Of a stretch of DNA of 64,000 nt, positions 15,782 to 25,163 are shown piece after piece (position 1 is the first letter of the stretch; each line of letters begins with the position of its first letter). Origin of the DNA: Nocardioides cavernae (lineage in GTDB: Bacteria > Actinomycetota > Actinomycetes > Propionibacteriales > Nocardioidaceae); assembly GCF_016907475.1 (NCBI RefSeq), contig NZ_JAFBCA010000001.1, positions 868,001 to 932,000 of the forward strand, given 5' to 3'. The position numbers and the translations under genes were made by a program. The notes beneath the pieces were generated by a model. It saw nothing but the letters and a program-made list of their open reading frames with translations, was not told the origin of the DNA and did no database searches.

Positions 15782-17239
15782 GTGAACTGGTACGACCTGG
15801 CGGCCCTTGCGGTCGTCGCCATGCTCATCCTCGGCCTGCATCTCGCCCGTCGCCGCATCGGCTTCACCGCCCGCACCCTCCTCGCGATCCCGCTCGGCGT
15901 CGCGGTCGGCGTGGGCTTCCAGGGGCACGTCGAGTACGTCGAGCCGATCGGCAGCATCTACGTCAACGGGCTCATGGCCCTCGTGGGGCCGCTCATCATC
16001 GTCTCGATCCTCTCCAGCGTGACGGGGTTCGGCACGGCAGGGACCCTGCGCCGGGTGGGCCTTCGGTCGGTCGGCTGGCTGGTCCTCACCACCGGGATCG
16101 CGATCGTCCTCACTCTCGGCGTCGCGCTCAGCCTCGGCGTCGGACGCGGCGCCGAGCTCGGTGGGGGCAGCGACGTCGACACCGAGTCGCTCAGCCGCAT
16201 CGTGCGGCCGGTGCCGGACGTGGTGGTCGACTTCTTCCCGAAGAACATCGTCGGGGACCTCGCCGACGGCAAGGTGATCCCGGTCATCATCTTCACGCTG
16301 CTGATCGCGGTCGCCTACGCGGCCGTCGCCGGTCGCGAGCCCCAGGTCGTCGAGCCGGTGACCCGGTTGATCGAGGCCGCCCGGGTGATCATCTACCGCG
16401 TCGTGGGCTACGTCATCGCCCTCACGCCGTACGCCGTGCTCGGCCTGACCACGGTCGCGGTCTCCGACGCCGCGGGCAACCGTGCGGCCCTGTGGTCGTT
16501 GATCGGCCTGCTCGGCATCAGCTACCTGCTCTGCTTCGTCGACGCCTACCTCGTCAACGGCGTGCTGCTCCGCGTCGCGGCCGACGTCAACCCCCTGACG
16601 TGGTTCCGGTCGTTCCTGCCCGCACAGACCACTGCCTTCACCACCCAGAGCAGCATCGGCACCCTCCCGGTGACGACCGACGTGCTCACGCACCGCATCG
16701 GCGTCCCGCGTGAGATCGCCGGCTTCACCGCCCCGCTGGGCGCCAACCTCGGCATGCCCGGCTGTGCCGCGATCTGGCCGCTCCTGGTGGCGATCTGGGG
16801 GATCAACGCCACAGGCATGGCGTACGGCGCCGCCGACTACGCGGTGCTGGCCGTGCTGTGCCTGCTGGTCTCGCTCGGCACCGCAGGGGTTCCCGGCACC
16901 GCGACGATCACCACCACGACGGTGCTCGCGGCAGCCGGTCTGCCGCTCGAGTTCCTCGCGCTGACCCTGCCCATCAGCACCGTCGCCGACATGGCCCGCA
17001 CCCTGACCAACGTCACCGCCGCCGGCGTGGCGACCACGATCGTGGCCCGACGCGAGGGCCGCCTGGACGACGCCGTCTTCCTCAGCCGGGGCGTGGTCAC
17101 GACGACCGAGGTGCCGACCGACCAGGACGGGCACCGCGAACCCCTCCCCGAGCACGAGTCCGAGCACGAGCACGAGCACGAGTCCGACACCGAGCACGAG
17201 TCCGACACCGAGCCGCGCCGCCCGGCGCTGGCCCCCTGA
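15782..17239 (+). CDS. Dicarboxylate/amino acid:cation symporter (SLC1/DctA-GltP family)
   Basis: A 485-residue inner-membrane carrier with about eight helices plus re-entrant loops. Family landmarks: the serine/threonine-rich loop TTAFTTQSSIGTLPVT before helix 7, the APLGANLGMPGCA motif that normally reads PxGATxNMDG, and GTAGVPGTATITTT in the second re-entrant loop. The NMDG-type sodium/substrate site is altered (NLGMPG), so substrate and coupling ion may differ from DctA or GltP. The cytosolic tail has about 25 residues of alternating His, Glu, Asp and Ser, which could bind metal. GTG start; the upstream ribosome site is weak. Confidence 0.88.
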   Translation: MNWYDLAALAVVAMLILGLHLARRRIGFTARTLLAIPLGVAVGVGFQGHVEYVEPIGSIYVNGLMALVGPLIIVSILSSVTGFGTAGTLRRVGLRSVGWLVLTTGIAIVLTLGVALSLGVGRGAELGGGSDVDTESLSRIVRPVPDVVVDFFPKNIVGDLADGKVIPVIIFTLLIAVAYAAVAGREPQVVEPVTRLIEAARVIIYRVVGYVIALTPYAVLGLTTVAVSDAAGNRAALWSLIGLLGISYLLCFVDAYLVNGVLLRVAADVNPLTWFRSFLPAQTTAFTTQSSIGTLPVTTDVLTHRIGVPREIAGFTAPLGANLGMPGCAAIWPLLVAIWGINATGMAYGAADYAVLAVLCLLVSLGTAGVPGTATITTTTVLAAAGLPLEFLALTLPISTVADMARTLTNVTAAGVATTIVARREGRLDDAVFLSRGVVTTTEVPTDQDGHREPLPEHESEHEHEHESDTEHESDTEPRRPALAP

Positions 17240-17270
17240 GCCCGATCCCACCACCGAAAGGTCCCGACCC

Positions 17271-18686
<1,416 letters not shown>

Positions 18687-18706
18687 CCTCCGCACGAAGG
18701 ACGGGT

Positions 18707-18730
18707 GGCCCGGTGCGGCAACACCGGGCC
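18707..18730 (+). terminator. Hairpin after the surface protein gene
   Basis: Perfect 9-base arms (18707-18715 and 18722-18730) with a 6-base loop, 20 bases after the stop codon. No T-run. Confidence 0.5.
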
Positions 18731-18793
18731 TCCCGAGCGAACACATCTGCCGATCCACATCGACACGACTCATTCGAGAACAGGAAAACATCC

Positions 18794-21247
18794 ATGTCCA
18801 GACCACGCAACGTACGCCGGGTGCTCGGCGCCCTCGTGCCAGCGCTGTCCCTGGCCGTCGGCGCCACCTTCGCCGGCGCGCTGCCGTCGACGGCCGCCGG
18901 TCAGACCGCAGAGGCGGCCACCTCCGCCGTACCTCCGGCGACCAAGGGCGCGACGATCGACTGGTTCGACGCCAAGTACGCGTCCGTCGCCCCCGGGTCG
19001 GTGTTCGAGACCGCCACCCTCGAGCGCTTCGAGTACCTGCTGAAGAAGCCCGGCAAGTTCGCCTTCGTCATCGGTGGCCCCCAGGACGCCACGCTGCAGA
19101 ACGCGCTCGGCCACATCGACGCGGTGGCCAAGGCGAACGGGATCACGAAGGTCTACAACTTCGACCCCCGCCTCGACGGCAAGGACCTCGACGTCTTCGA
19201 CCCCAGCCGCCTCGAGCTCTCCGACGCGGGCAAGGCCTTCGTCGGCAAGTACGGCACCGCGCTGGTCGACAACTACCTCGGCAAGGACGCCGAGACGCCG
19301 TTCACCCAGGCCCACGCCCAGGATCCCTACCTGTTCGTCTACGACGGGTCCGGTGGCGACACCAACAGGATCACGGCCGCCCTCACCGCCCCGGTCGCGA
19401 CGGGCGACCTGGACACGCCCGCCGAGGTCACCGCCTACCGCGAGGACGTCGCCGAGGTGCTCACCTCGGCCGGCACGCTCGGCGTCGACACGCAGTTCGA
19501 CTTCCTCGGCGGTGAGCACAACCGACGCCACGACGTGCGCTACCCCGACGACACCAAGTTCGGCGGCGACATCTTCGACGCCTCGGACGCAGCGGACGGG
19601 TTCCGCGTGCAGTCGGTGACCTACCCCGAGCTGCTGCACATCCTGCAGAGCCCCGGTGACTTCGCCCTGCTCTTCGGCGGCACCTGGTGCCACAACACGG
19701 CCGCGATCATCAAGGCCACCAACAAGGCCGCGCAGCAGAACGGCATCAAGACCGTGTACGCCTTCGACTTCGTGCTGAACACCAACGACCCGACGGCGTC
19801 CAACGGCAGCGGCAACCTGCTGCACATCCGCGACAACGCGCTCGTCGGCGCGGAGGCCGTCAACAGCCGCCCGTCGTACCTCTACGGCGACCTGGTCAAC
19901 ACCTATCTCTCCAACGCCTTCACCCAGTACCGCAAGACCGGCGACCCGGGCACGGCGAACGTCAACCCGGTGCGCTACTACCCCGGCGGGGACCCCTCGG
20001 GCACCCTCGCCGAGGCCCGCAAGATCCAGGTGGGCCACCTCCTGACGTACAACAAGGACCACAAGGACGCCCAGGGCAACCCGGCGCCGGTCCTCGACCA
20101 GGCGATCCGCAAGAACGCCGACGGGACCTTCACCGAGTACATGACCGAGTGGTGGTACGTCCAGGGACAGGACCTCCCGCGGACCAACACGACCCTCATC
20201 GGCAACGCGCCGAGTGCCTCCGAGGCCAACCTCAACGCGATGGAGAACCAGCGCGCGTTCGCCAAGGAGGGGATCGGTCGCGTCCGGGACGTGCTCGCCG
20301 TCCTCGGCGGCGGACACGCCAGCACCGTGTCGGCGACGTTCGCGGAGTCGGTCGCGCCCGGGGTCGTCACGCCGGTGCAGGTGAGCGTCACCGCTCCCGA
20401 CTACAGCGGCTTCCGCTCGCTCAACACGGCGAACGCCGGCACCGCGCCGGCGAGCACGGTCGACAAGCCGACGGGTCGGATCGAGGTCCGCGAGGGTGCG
20501 ACCGTCCTCACCTCCGCGGACCTCGTGGACGGGGCGGCCGCTGTCAGCCTCCCGGCACTGGCGGCCGGCAGCCACTCGCTGACGTTCCACTACAGCGGCT
20601 CCGCCGACGGCATCGTCCGCGAGTCCACCGCCACCCGGTCGGTGACCGCGACCGCACCCGCGCCTGCGGACAAGGCTGTGTCGACCACCACGGTCAGCGC
20701 CGCCTCCACGACCTACGGCAAGGCCGCCACCGTCACCGTCTCCGTCGCCGCGACCGGTGCCCAGCCCACTGGGGCGGTCACCCTCACCGGGACGGGGTCC
20801 GACCTCACCGCGTCGCTCAGCGGCGGCAAGGCGGTCTTCACCCTGCCGTCGTCGTTGGGCACCGGCACGCGGACGCTGACGGCGAGCTACGCCGGGGACG
20901 CGTCGGTGCGGACCTCGACCGGCACGGGCACCCTCGTGGTCGGCAAGGCCAGGGCGACGTCCGTCAAGGTCACGGTGAAGAGGAAGCCGACGACCACGAA
21001 GGCCGGCAAGGCTGTCGTCAAGGTCGTCGGTGTCGCCACCGGCGTCGCTCCCACCGGCAAGGTGCTGGTCAAGCTCACCTCGGGCAAGGTCACCAAGAAG
21101 GTCCGGGCCACCCTGGTCCGCGGCAAGGCCGTCGTGGCGCTGCCCAAGGTGCCCCGCGGCTCGTGGAAGCTGGCTGCCACCTACCGCGGTGACGCCAACT
21201 ACGACGCCCGCTCGGCGCGGGTGGTCAAGCTCGGTCGCCTGGCCTGA
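18794..21247 (+). CDS. Secreted tandem thioredoxin-like protein with Ig-like repeats
   Basis: An 817-residue exported protein. The signal peptide ends near residue 37 (STAAG). Two related thioredoxin-like segments follow: the first (about 70-130) has FAFVIGGPQDATLQN and the second (about 275-345) has FALLFGGTWCHNTAAIIK, so only the second keeps a Trp-Cys at the active-site position, as WCHN rather than CxxC. Both are followed by an NGI(T/K)(K/T)VY strand, showing internal duplication. From about residue 510 there are three bacterial Ig-like segments, the last Lys/Arg-rich. AGGAAA precedes the ATG at 18794. A wall-associated redox or binding protein is plausible, but no family was recognised with confidence. 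Confidence 0.75.
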   Translation: MSRPRNVRRVLGALVPALSLAVGATFAGALPSTAAGQTAEAATSAVPPATKGATIDWFDAKYASVAPGSVFETATLERFEYLLKKPGKFAFVIGGPQDATLQNALGHIDAVAKANGITKVYNFDPRLDGKDLDVFDPSRLELSDAGKAFVGKYGTALVDNYLGKDAETPFTQAHAQDPYLFVYDGSGGDTNRITAALTAPVATGDLDTPAEVTAYREDVAEVLTSAGTLGVDTQFDFLGGEHNRRHDVRYPDDTKFGGDIFDASDAADGFRVQSVTYPELLHILQSPGDFALLFGGTWCHNTAAIIKATNKAAQQNGIKTVYAFDFVLNTNDPTASNGSGNLLHIRDNALVGAEAVNSRPSYLYGDLVNTYLSNAFTQYRKTGDPGTANVNPVRYYPGGDPSGTLAEARKIQVGHLLTYNKDHKDAQGNPAPVLDQAIRKNADGTFTEYMTEWWYVQGQDLPRTNTTLIGNAPSASEANLNAMENQRAFAKEGIGRVRDVLAVLGGGHASTVSATFAESVAPGVVTPVQVSVTAPDYSGFRSLNTANAGTAPASTVDKPTGRIEVREGATVLTSADLVDGAAAVSLPALAAGSHSLTFHYSGSADGIVRESTATRSVTATAPAPADKAVSTTTVSAASTTYGKAATVTVSVAATGAQPTGAVTLTGTGSDLTASLSGGKAVFTLPSSLGTGTRTLTASYAGDASVRTSTGTGTLVVGKARATSVKVTVKRKPTTTKAGKAVVKVVGVATGVAPTGKVLVKLTSGKVTKKVRATLVRGKAVVALPKVPRGSWKLAATYRGDANYDARSARVVKLGRLA

Positions 21248-21258
21248 CGCAGCGACAG

Positions 21259-21293
21259 AGGGGTGGTGTCCGGCCGAGCCGGGCACCACCCCT
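21259..21293 (+). terminator. Rho-independent-like terminator
   Basis: Sixteen-base stem with one T.G pair and a 3-base loop, followed by GTCCGTTT, 11 bases after the stop codon of the tandem thioredoxin-like protein gene. Confidence 0.75.
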
Positions 21294-21356
21294 GTCCGTT
21301 TGCTCAGCCGTGGTGCGCCCGCTCCGCTGACGCCGCTGGTCCCCGCCGCACGAGCG

Positions 21357-21433
21357 CCATGAAGGCAGTTCGAGCGCGACGGCGCGGTGCCGAGCGTGAC
21401 CGACGGTGACAGGGAGGCGAACTGCCTTCATGG
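21357..21433. repeat. Long inverted repeat with 45-base spacer
   Basis: Perfect 16-base arms CCATGAAGGCAGTTCG (21357-21372) and its complement (21418-21433), located between a terminator and the YjbR gene. The spacer is too long for a simple terminator. Could be an operator pair, a small RNA stem or a short mobile palindrome. Confidence 0.7.
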
Positions 21434-21461
21434 TGTCGGTGCGCGGTGGCAGGATCGCACC

Positions 21462-21839
21462 GTGGCCCTCGCCGACCGTCCCCTCGTGCCCGAGGAGTGG
21501 GTGCTGCGCATCGACGCGGTGCTCGGCGCGCTCCCGAGCTGCCGGCAGGAGTCGGCGTGGACCGGCACGCGGTGGCGCGTGGGAGGTGCGACGGTGGCCC
21601 ACGTCTTCGGAGGGGAGGACCAGCTCTTCCGGATCACCTTCCGCGGCGAGTCCGACGAGGTGGCCGCCTTCGAGCACATGGGTGGCCCCTACTTCCGCTC
21701 CGGTTGGGGCGACAACTACATCGGGCTGCTCCTCGACGACGACACCGACTGGGACGAGCTCGCCGAGCTGCTCACCGACTCCTACTGCCTCCAGGCGCCC
21801 GCACGCCTCGCCGAGCAGGTCGCCCGCCCCGGCGTCTGA
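21462..21839 (+). CDS. MmcQ/YjbR family protein
   Basis: A 125-residue single-domain protein resembling the YjbR/MmcQ family: VAHVFGGEDQLFRITFRGESDEVAAFEHM and GDNYIGLLLDDDTDWDELAELLTDSYCLQAP match its strand-helix plan and C-terminal helix. The fold is DNA-binding-like (CyaY-like), but a biochemical role is not established. The GTG at 21462 follows a CAGGAT box by six bases, suggesting a leaderless start; earlier in-frame codons run through the inverted repeat and are less likely. Confidence 0.78.
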   Translation: MALADRPLVPEEWVLRIDAVLGALPSCRQESAWTGTRWRVGGATVAHVFGGEDQLFRITFRGESDEVAAFEHMGGPYFRSGWGDNYIGLLLDDDTDWDELAELLTDSYCLQAPARLAEQVARPGV

Positions 21840-21881
21840 GTGCCTCAGCTTGTTCGCGAGCCTCCCGGCAGGATGGGGCCC

Positions 21882-23012
21882 ATGACCGGGACGCAGGGCG
21901 GCCGCCTCGTCGGGCTGGACGTCGCCCGGTGCCTCGCTCTGCTCGGCATGGTCGCCACCCACGTGCTCGACGAGCGCACGCCCGCGGGGGACCTCACCAC
22001 CGCCCAGTGGCTGGCAGGGGGACGGGCGTCGGCGCTCTTCGCGGTGCTCGCCGGGGTGAGCCTCGCGCTGATGACCCGCGAGCCACTGCGGGGTCGGCCG
22101 CTCGCGCTGCGCACCCTCGGCATCGCCGTCCGGGCGCTGCTGATCGGGACGCTCGGGCTGCTGCTGGGCGGCCTGGACACCGGCATCGCGATCATCCTCA
22201 CCTACTACGGCGTGCTGTTCGTCCTGGGCCTGCCGTTCACGCTCCTGGGCGTCCGCTCGCTCCTGCCGCTCACCGTCGCGTGGGTCGCCCTCGCGCCGGT
22301 GGTCTCGCACCTGGTGCGGCCGCGCCTGCCGGAGCGGGGGTTCGACAGCCCGACGTTCCAACAGCTGGCCGACCCCGGGCAGCTGGCGAGCGAGCTGCTG
22401 TTCACCGGCTACTACCCGGTCGTGCCGTGGCTGGCCTACCTCCTCGCCGGTCTGGTGCTCGGTCGCCTCGACCTGCGCGACACCTCGCTGCTCGGCGGCC
22501 TGGCCCTCGGCGGACTGTCGGTGGCGGTGCTCGCGACGCAGGTCTCGCGGACGCTCGTCGACCCGGCGGTGGCGTCGGAGAACGCGACCGGGATGTTCGG
22601 CACGACGCCCGCCGACGGCGACTGGAGCTGGCTGTTGCTCGTCGCGCCCCACTCGGCGACGCCGTTCGACCTCGCCCAGACCATCGGCAGCGCGGTCCTG
22701 GTGATCGCGCTCTGCCTGCTCGTGGAACGCCTGCTGCCCCGGCCGGCGACCGCCGTGCTCGCCGTCCTCTTCGGTGCCGGCGCCGCGACGCTCACGCTCT
22801 ACTCGCTGCACGTCGTGATGCGCACCGAGGCGGTGTGGCCGCCGGAGGAGCCCACGACCTACCTCACCCACGTCGTGGTGCTCCTGGCGATCGGGGCGGG
22901 GCTCCGGCTGCTCCGGGTCCGCGGCCCCCTCGAGGCGGCGGCGAGCCTGCCGGTCCGGCTGGCCAGGCAGTCGGGCCGCGCAGCGCCTCAGCGCAGCGGC
23001 ACGAACCGATAG
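21882..23012 (+). CDS. DUF418/heparan-alpha-glucosaminide acetyltransferase-like membrane protein
   Basis: A 376-residue polytopic membrane protein of about ten helices. The start RLVGLDVARCLALLGMVATH, with an Arg-Asp pair in helix 1 and a His at its end, is typical of the HGSNAT/DUF1624-DUF418 group of membrane acyltransferase-like proteins. FTGYYPVVPWLAYLLAGLVLGRL in the middle and TLYSLHVVMRT near the end fit as well. Substrate unknown; such proteins often modify surface glycans. Its 3' end overlaps the convergent methyltransferase gene by 25 bases. Confidence 0.78.
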   Translation: MTGTQGGRLVGLDVARCLALLGMVATHVLDERTPAGDLTTAQWLAGGRASALFAVLAGVSLALMTREPLRGRPLALRTLGIAVRALLIGTLGLLLGGLDTGIAIILTYYGVLFVLGLPFTLLGVRSLLPLTVAWVALAPVVSHLVRPRLPERGFDSPTFQQLADPGQLASELLFTGYYPVVPWLAYLLAGLVLGRLDLRDTSLLGGLALGGLSVAVLATQVSRTLVDPAVASENATGMFGTTPADGDWSWLLLVAPHSATPFDLAQTIGSAVLVIALCLLVERLLPRPATAVLAVLFGAGAATLTLYSLHVVMRTEAVWPPEEPTTYLTHVVVLLAIGAGLRLLRVRGPLEAAASLPVRLARQSGRAAPQRSGTNR

Positions 23013-23539
23013 CGCCCGTGCGCGGTGACGACGGCCCCCGGGTTGGTCACCCGCAGCATCGTCCCGTCCACCGGCACCACCAGGACGCCGTCGTCGGCGA
23101 GCTGGTCGACCAGGGCGACGGGCAGCGCGTCGGCCATCGCGGAGACGAGGATGCGGTCGTACGGCGCTCCGTCGGCGTCGCCGAGCACGCCGGGCTCGGC
23201 CTGTCGGATCGACGCCCACGGGCGGTCGGTGCGCGCCAGGTTGCCGGAGCCGAACGACACCAGCTCCGGCTCCAGCTCGACGCCGAGCACGGACCCGGCC
23301 GGCCCGACCAGGTGCGCCAGCAGCGCGGTCGTCCACCCGCTCCCCGCCCCGACGTCGAGCACCCGCTGCCCGGCGCGGACGTCGAGCAGCCGCAGCATGT
23401 CGTCGACCGTGCGGGGCTGGGAGTTGGTCTGGCCCGCCGCGATCCCCAGCGGACCGTCGTACGACGCCCGACGCCGCACCGCGCGCGGGAGGAAGTCCCG
23501 GCGCGGGGTGGCGTCGAACGCCGCAGTGACCTGATCCAT
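22988..23539 (-). CDS. Protein-L-isoaspartate O-methyltransferase-like protein
   Basis: A 183-residue SAM-dependent methyltransferase of the PCMT family. It opens with DATPRRDFLPRAVRRRASYD and has SAM motif I VLDVGAGSGWTTALLAHLVG and the post-I acidic motif VLGVELEPEL. It is short compared with classic Pcm (about 210 residues), and the usual isoaspartate motif is only loosely kept (PLGIAAGQTNSQP). Last gene of the leftward AraC/VOC/cupin group, about ten bases after the cupin gene. Could repair damaged proteins or methylate something else. Confidence 0.8.
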   Translation of the reverse strand: MDQVTAAFDATPRRDFLPRAVRRRASYDGPLGIAAGQTNSQPRTVDDMLRLLDVRAGQRVLDVGAGSGWTTALLAHLVGPAGSVLGVELEPELVSFGSGNLARTDRPWASIRQAEPGVLGDADGAPYDRILVSAMADALPVALVDQLADDGVLVVPVDGTMLRVTNPGAVVTAHGRYRFVPLR

Positions 23540-23549
23540 CCGACCTCGC

Positions 23550-24029
23550 TCAGACCCAGTGGTTGTCGTGCTCTCGCATGAACCGGTCGTAGGCGTCGCC
23601 GTCGAGGTTGCCCATCCCGGCGGCCAGCCCCTCGAAGTAGGCCTCGCGCGGTGCGCCCGGCGCGAAGTGGAGGAGCATCTTGGCGGCCCCGTCCTGGTTG
23701 CGGAAGCCGTGGATCCCGCCTGCGGGGACGTGGGCGAAGTCGCCGGCGTGGCACGTCACCCAGTCGGTCCCGTCGTAGATCGTGACGGTGCCCTCGAGGA
23801 CGTAGAACGACTCGGTGATGGTGCGGTGGAAGTGGGCGCCCGGGCCGCTCTCGGGTCCGGCGAACTCCCACCGGTAGAGGCCGAAGGTGCCCTGGGTGGC
23901 TGTGCCCTGGGCGAGGTAGAAGACCTTGTTGCCGTTGGGGTAGACCACGGCGGGCTCGACGTCCGCCGGCACGACGTGGGCCGACACCTCGCCGGAGTCG
24001 CCGTGGTAGATCGGCGGTGGGTAGCTCAT
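23550..24029 (-). CDS. Cupin domain protein
   Basis: A 159-residue single cupin. The metal-binding motif is visible as GAHFHRTITESFYVLEGTVTIY (His, His, Glu) and the second as AGDFAHVPAGGIHGFRN (His). AGGGA lies five bases before the ATG at 24029. Ten bases from both neighbours in a compact leftward group with a VOC dioxygenase-like protein and an AraC regulator, so a small-molecule oxygenase or isomerase role is likely. Substrate unknown. Confidence 0.82.
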   Translation of the reverse strand: MSYPPPIYHGDSGEVSAHVVPADVEPAVVYPNGNKVFYLAQGTATQGTFGLYRWEFAGPESGPGAHFHRTITESFYVLEGTVTIYDGTDWVTCHAGDFAHVPAGGIHGFRNQDGAAKMLLHFAPGAPREAYFEGLAAGMGNLDGDAYDRFMREHDNHWV

Positions 24030-24039
24030 CGAGGTCCCT

Positions 24040-24459
24040 TCAGGCCGTGGCCGGCTGGTTGATGCGGACGTGGTTGCCGAACGGGTCGCGGATGCCGAAG
24101 TCGGTGCCGTAGGGCTGCTCGACCGGCTCCTGGGTGATCTCGACACCGGCGTCGCGGAGCGCGGCGTAGGTCGCGTGCACGTCGTCGCTGAGCAGGAAGA
24201 CCCCGCCGAGCGCGCCCTTGGCCACGAGCTCGCGCACCTGTGCGGCGGTCGTCTCGTCGTGCATGGGCGCCCCGACGAGCTCGAGCAGGATCGAGGTGTC
24301 CTGGCCCGGGACGCCGACGGTCAGCCAGCGCATGAATCCGAGGTCGATGTCGTCGCGCACCTCGAAGCCGAGGTGGGTGGTGTAGAAGTCGAGCGCCTCG
24401 TCCTGGTCGAGGACCGGCACGCTGCGGATGTGGAGGCTGGTGATGTGGTTGGTGTTCAT
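24040..24459 (-). CDS. VOC (glyoxalase/bleomycin resistance/extradiol) family protein
   Basis: A 139-residue protein with paired beta-alpha-beta-beta-beta modules. The first is SVPVLDQDEALDFYTTHLGFEVR; the second has GVFLLSDDVHATYAALRDAGVEI and FGIRDPFGNHVRINQP, the latter being the usual end motif with its Asp/Asn. The metal-ligand pattern is partial, so it may be a lyase, dioxygenase or binding protein. A TAGCGT -10 box lies seven bases before the ATG, so it can be transcribed without a leader; the box overlaps the stop codon of the upstream AraC gene. Confidence 0.85.
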   Translation of the reverse strand: MNTNHITSLHIRSVPVLDQDEALDFYTTHLGFEVRDDIDLGFMRWLTVGVPGQDTSILLELVGAPMHDETTAAQVRELVAKGALGGVFLLSDDVHATYAALRDAGVEITQEPVEQPYGTDFGIRDPFGNHVRINQPATA

Positions 24460-24466
24460 GACGACG

Positions 24467-24472
24467 ACGCTA
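24467..24472 (-). promoter_or_regulatory. -10 box for leaderless VOC gene
   Basis: TAGCGT followed by seven bases and the ATG at 24459. Its first three bases are the AraC gene stop codon. Confidence 0.4.
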
Positions 24473-24961
24473 GCCAGCGACGACCCCCTCCCGCTTCTCC
24501 GAAACCACTGTCCTCGGGCCGGCCCTCGCCACGGCCCGGTCGGGCCCGGCCGGCGCCTCCCGCTCGCGGGGCCGCGTCCACGCGGCGATGAAGCACGACG
24601 GCACCGCGACCGGGGTGTGGCCCGCGCGGAACTCCGTGGGTGAGCACCCGACGACGTTGCTGAAGGTGCGGCTGAAGGTGCCGAGACTGGCGAACCCGAC
24701 GTCCCATGCCACGTCCGTCACCGGTCGGTCGGTCTGGCGCAGCAGCGTCATCGCCCGCTCCACCCGGCGCCGCTGGAGGTAGCGGTGCGGGGTCTCGCCG
24801 TAGACCTCCTTGAACACCCGCCCGAACTGCGACACCGACAGGTGCGCGATGGCGGCGAGGGTGGGTACGTCGAGGGGCTCGGCGTAGCGGCGGTCCATCT
24901 CGTCGCGGGCGCGCAGCATCCGTCGGTTGGTGTCCTCCTGCGCGGAGACCGGCCGGCCCAT
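24470..24961 (-). CDS. AraC family transcriptional regulator
   Basis: A 163-residue regulator consisting almost only of the AraC DNA-binding domain: first helix-turn-helix LAAIAHLSVSQFGRVFKEVYGETPHRYLQ, second VTDVAWDVGFASLGTFSRTFSNVVGCSPTEFR. It lacks the N-terminal effector domain; instead there is an approximately 50-residue basic tail after the second motif. The ATG at 24961 is preceded by a TAGGTT -10 box seven bases away. As the first gene of the group it probably controls the downstream VOC and cupin genes. Confidence 0.88.
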   Translation of the reverse strand: MGRPVSAQEDTNRRMLRARDEMDRRYAEPLDVPTLAAIAHLSVSQFGRVFKEVYGETPHRYLQRRRVERAMTLLRQTDRPVTDVAWDVGFASLGTFSRTFSNVVGCSPTEFRAGHTPVAVPSCFIAAWTRPREREAPAGPDRAVARAGPRTVVSEKREGVVAG

Positions 24962-24968
24962 GCCGACG

Positions 24969-24974
24969 AACCTA
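24969..24974 (-). promoter_or_regulatory. -10 box for leaderless AraC gene
   Basis: TAGGTT, seven bases, then the ATG at 24961. Confidence 0.4.
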
Positions 24975-25011
24975 ACGCGTGCCGCGGACAGGGCGGGGCC
25001 GGCGGGGACGC

Positions 25012-25050
25012 GACAACGGCATGACCCCGGGGGAGGGCCATGCCGTTGTC
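25012..25050 (-). terminator. Hairpin after the anti-sigma-like gene
   Basis: Perfect 12-base arms (25012-25023 and 25039-25050) with a 15-base loop, downstream of the leftward gene ending at 25164. Also placed upstream of the AraC gene. Confidence 0.5.
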
Positions 25051-25163
25051 TGTGCGTTGGTAGGACGTGGATCTCGCGGTTCTGGGGGGATCCCGTACGT
25101 CGGCGGGAGGTCGACGTGCGGGGTGCGAGAGCCGGTCCTGCGGAACGCGGCCGCCGCCGGGGG

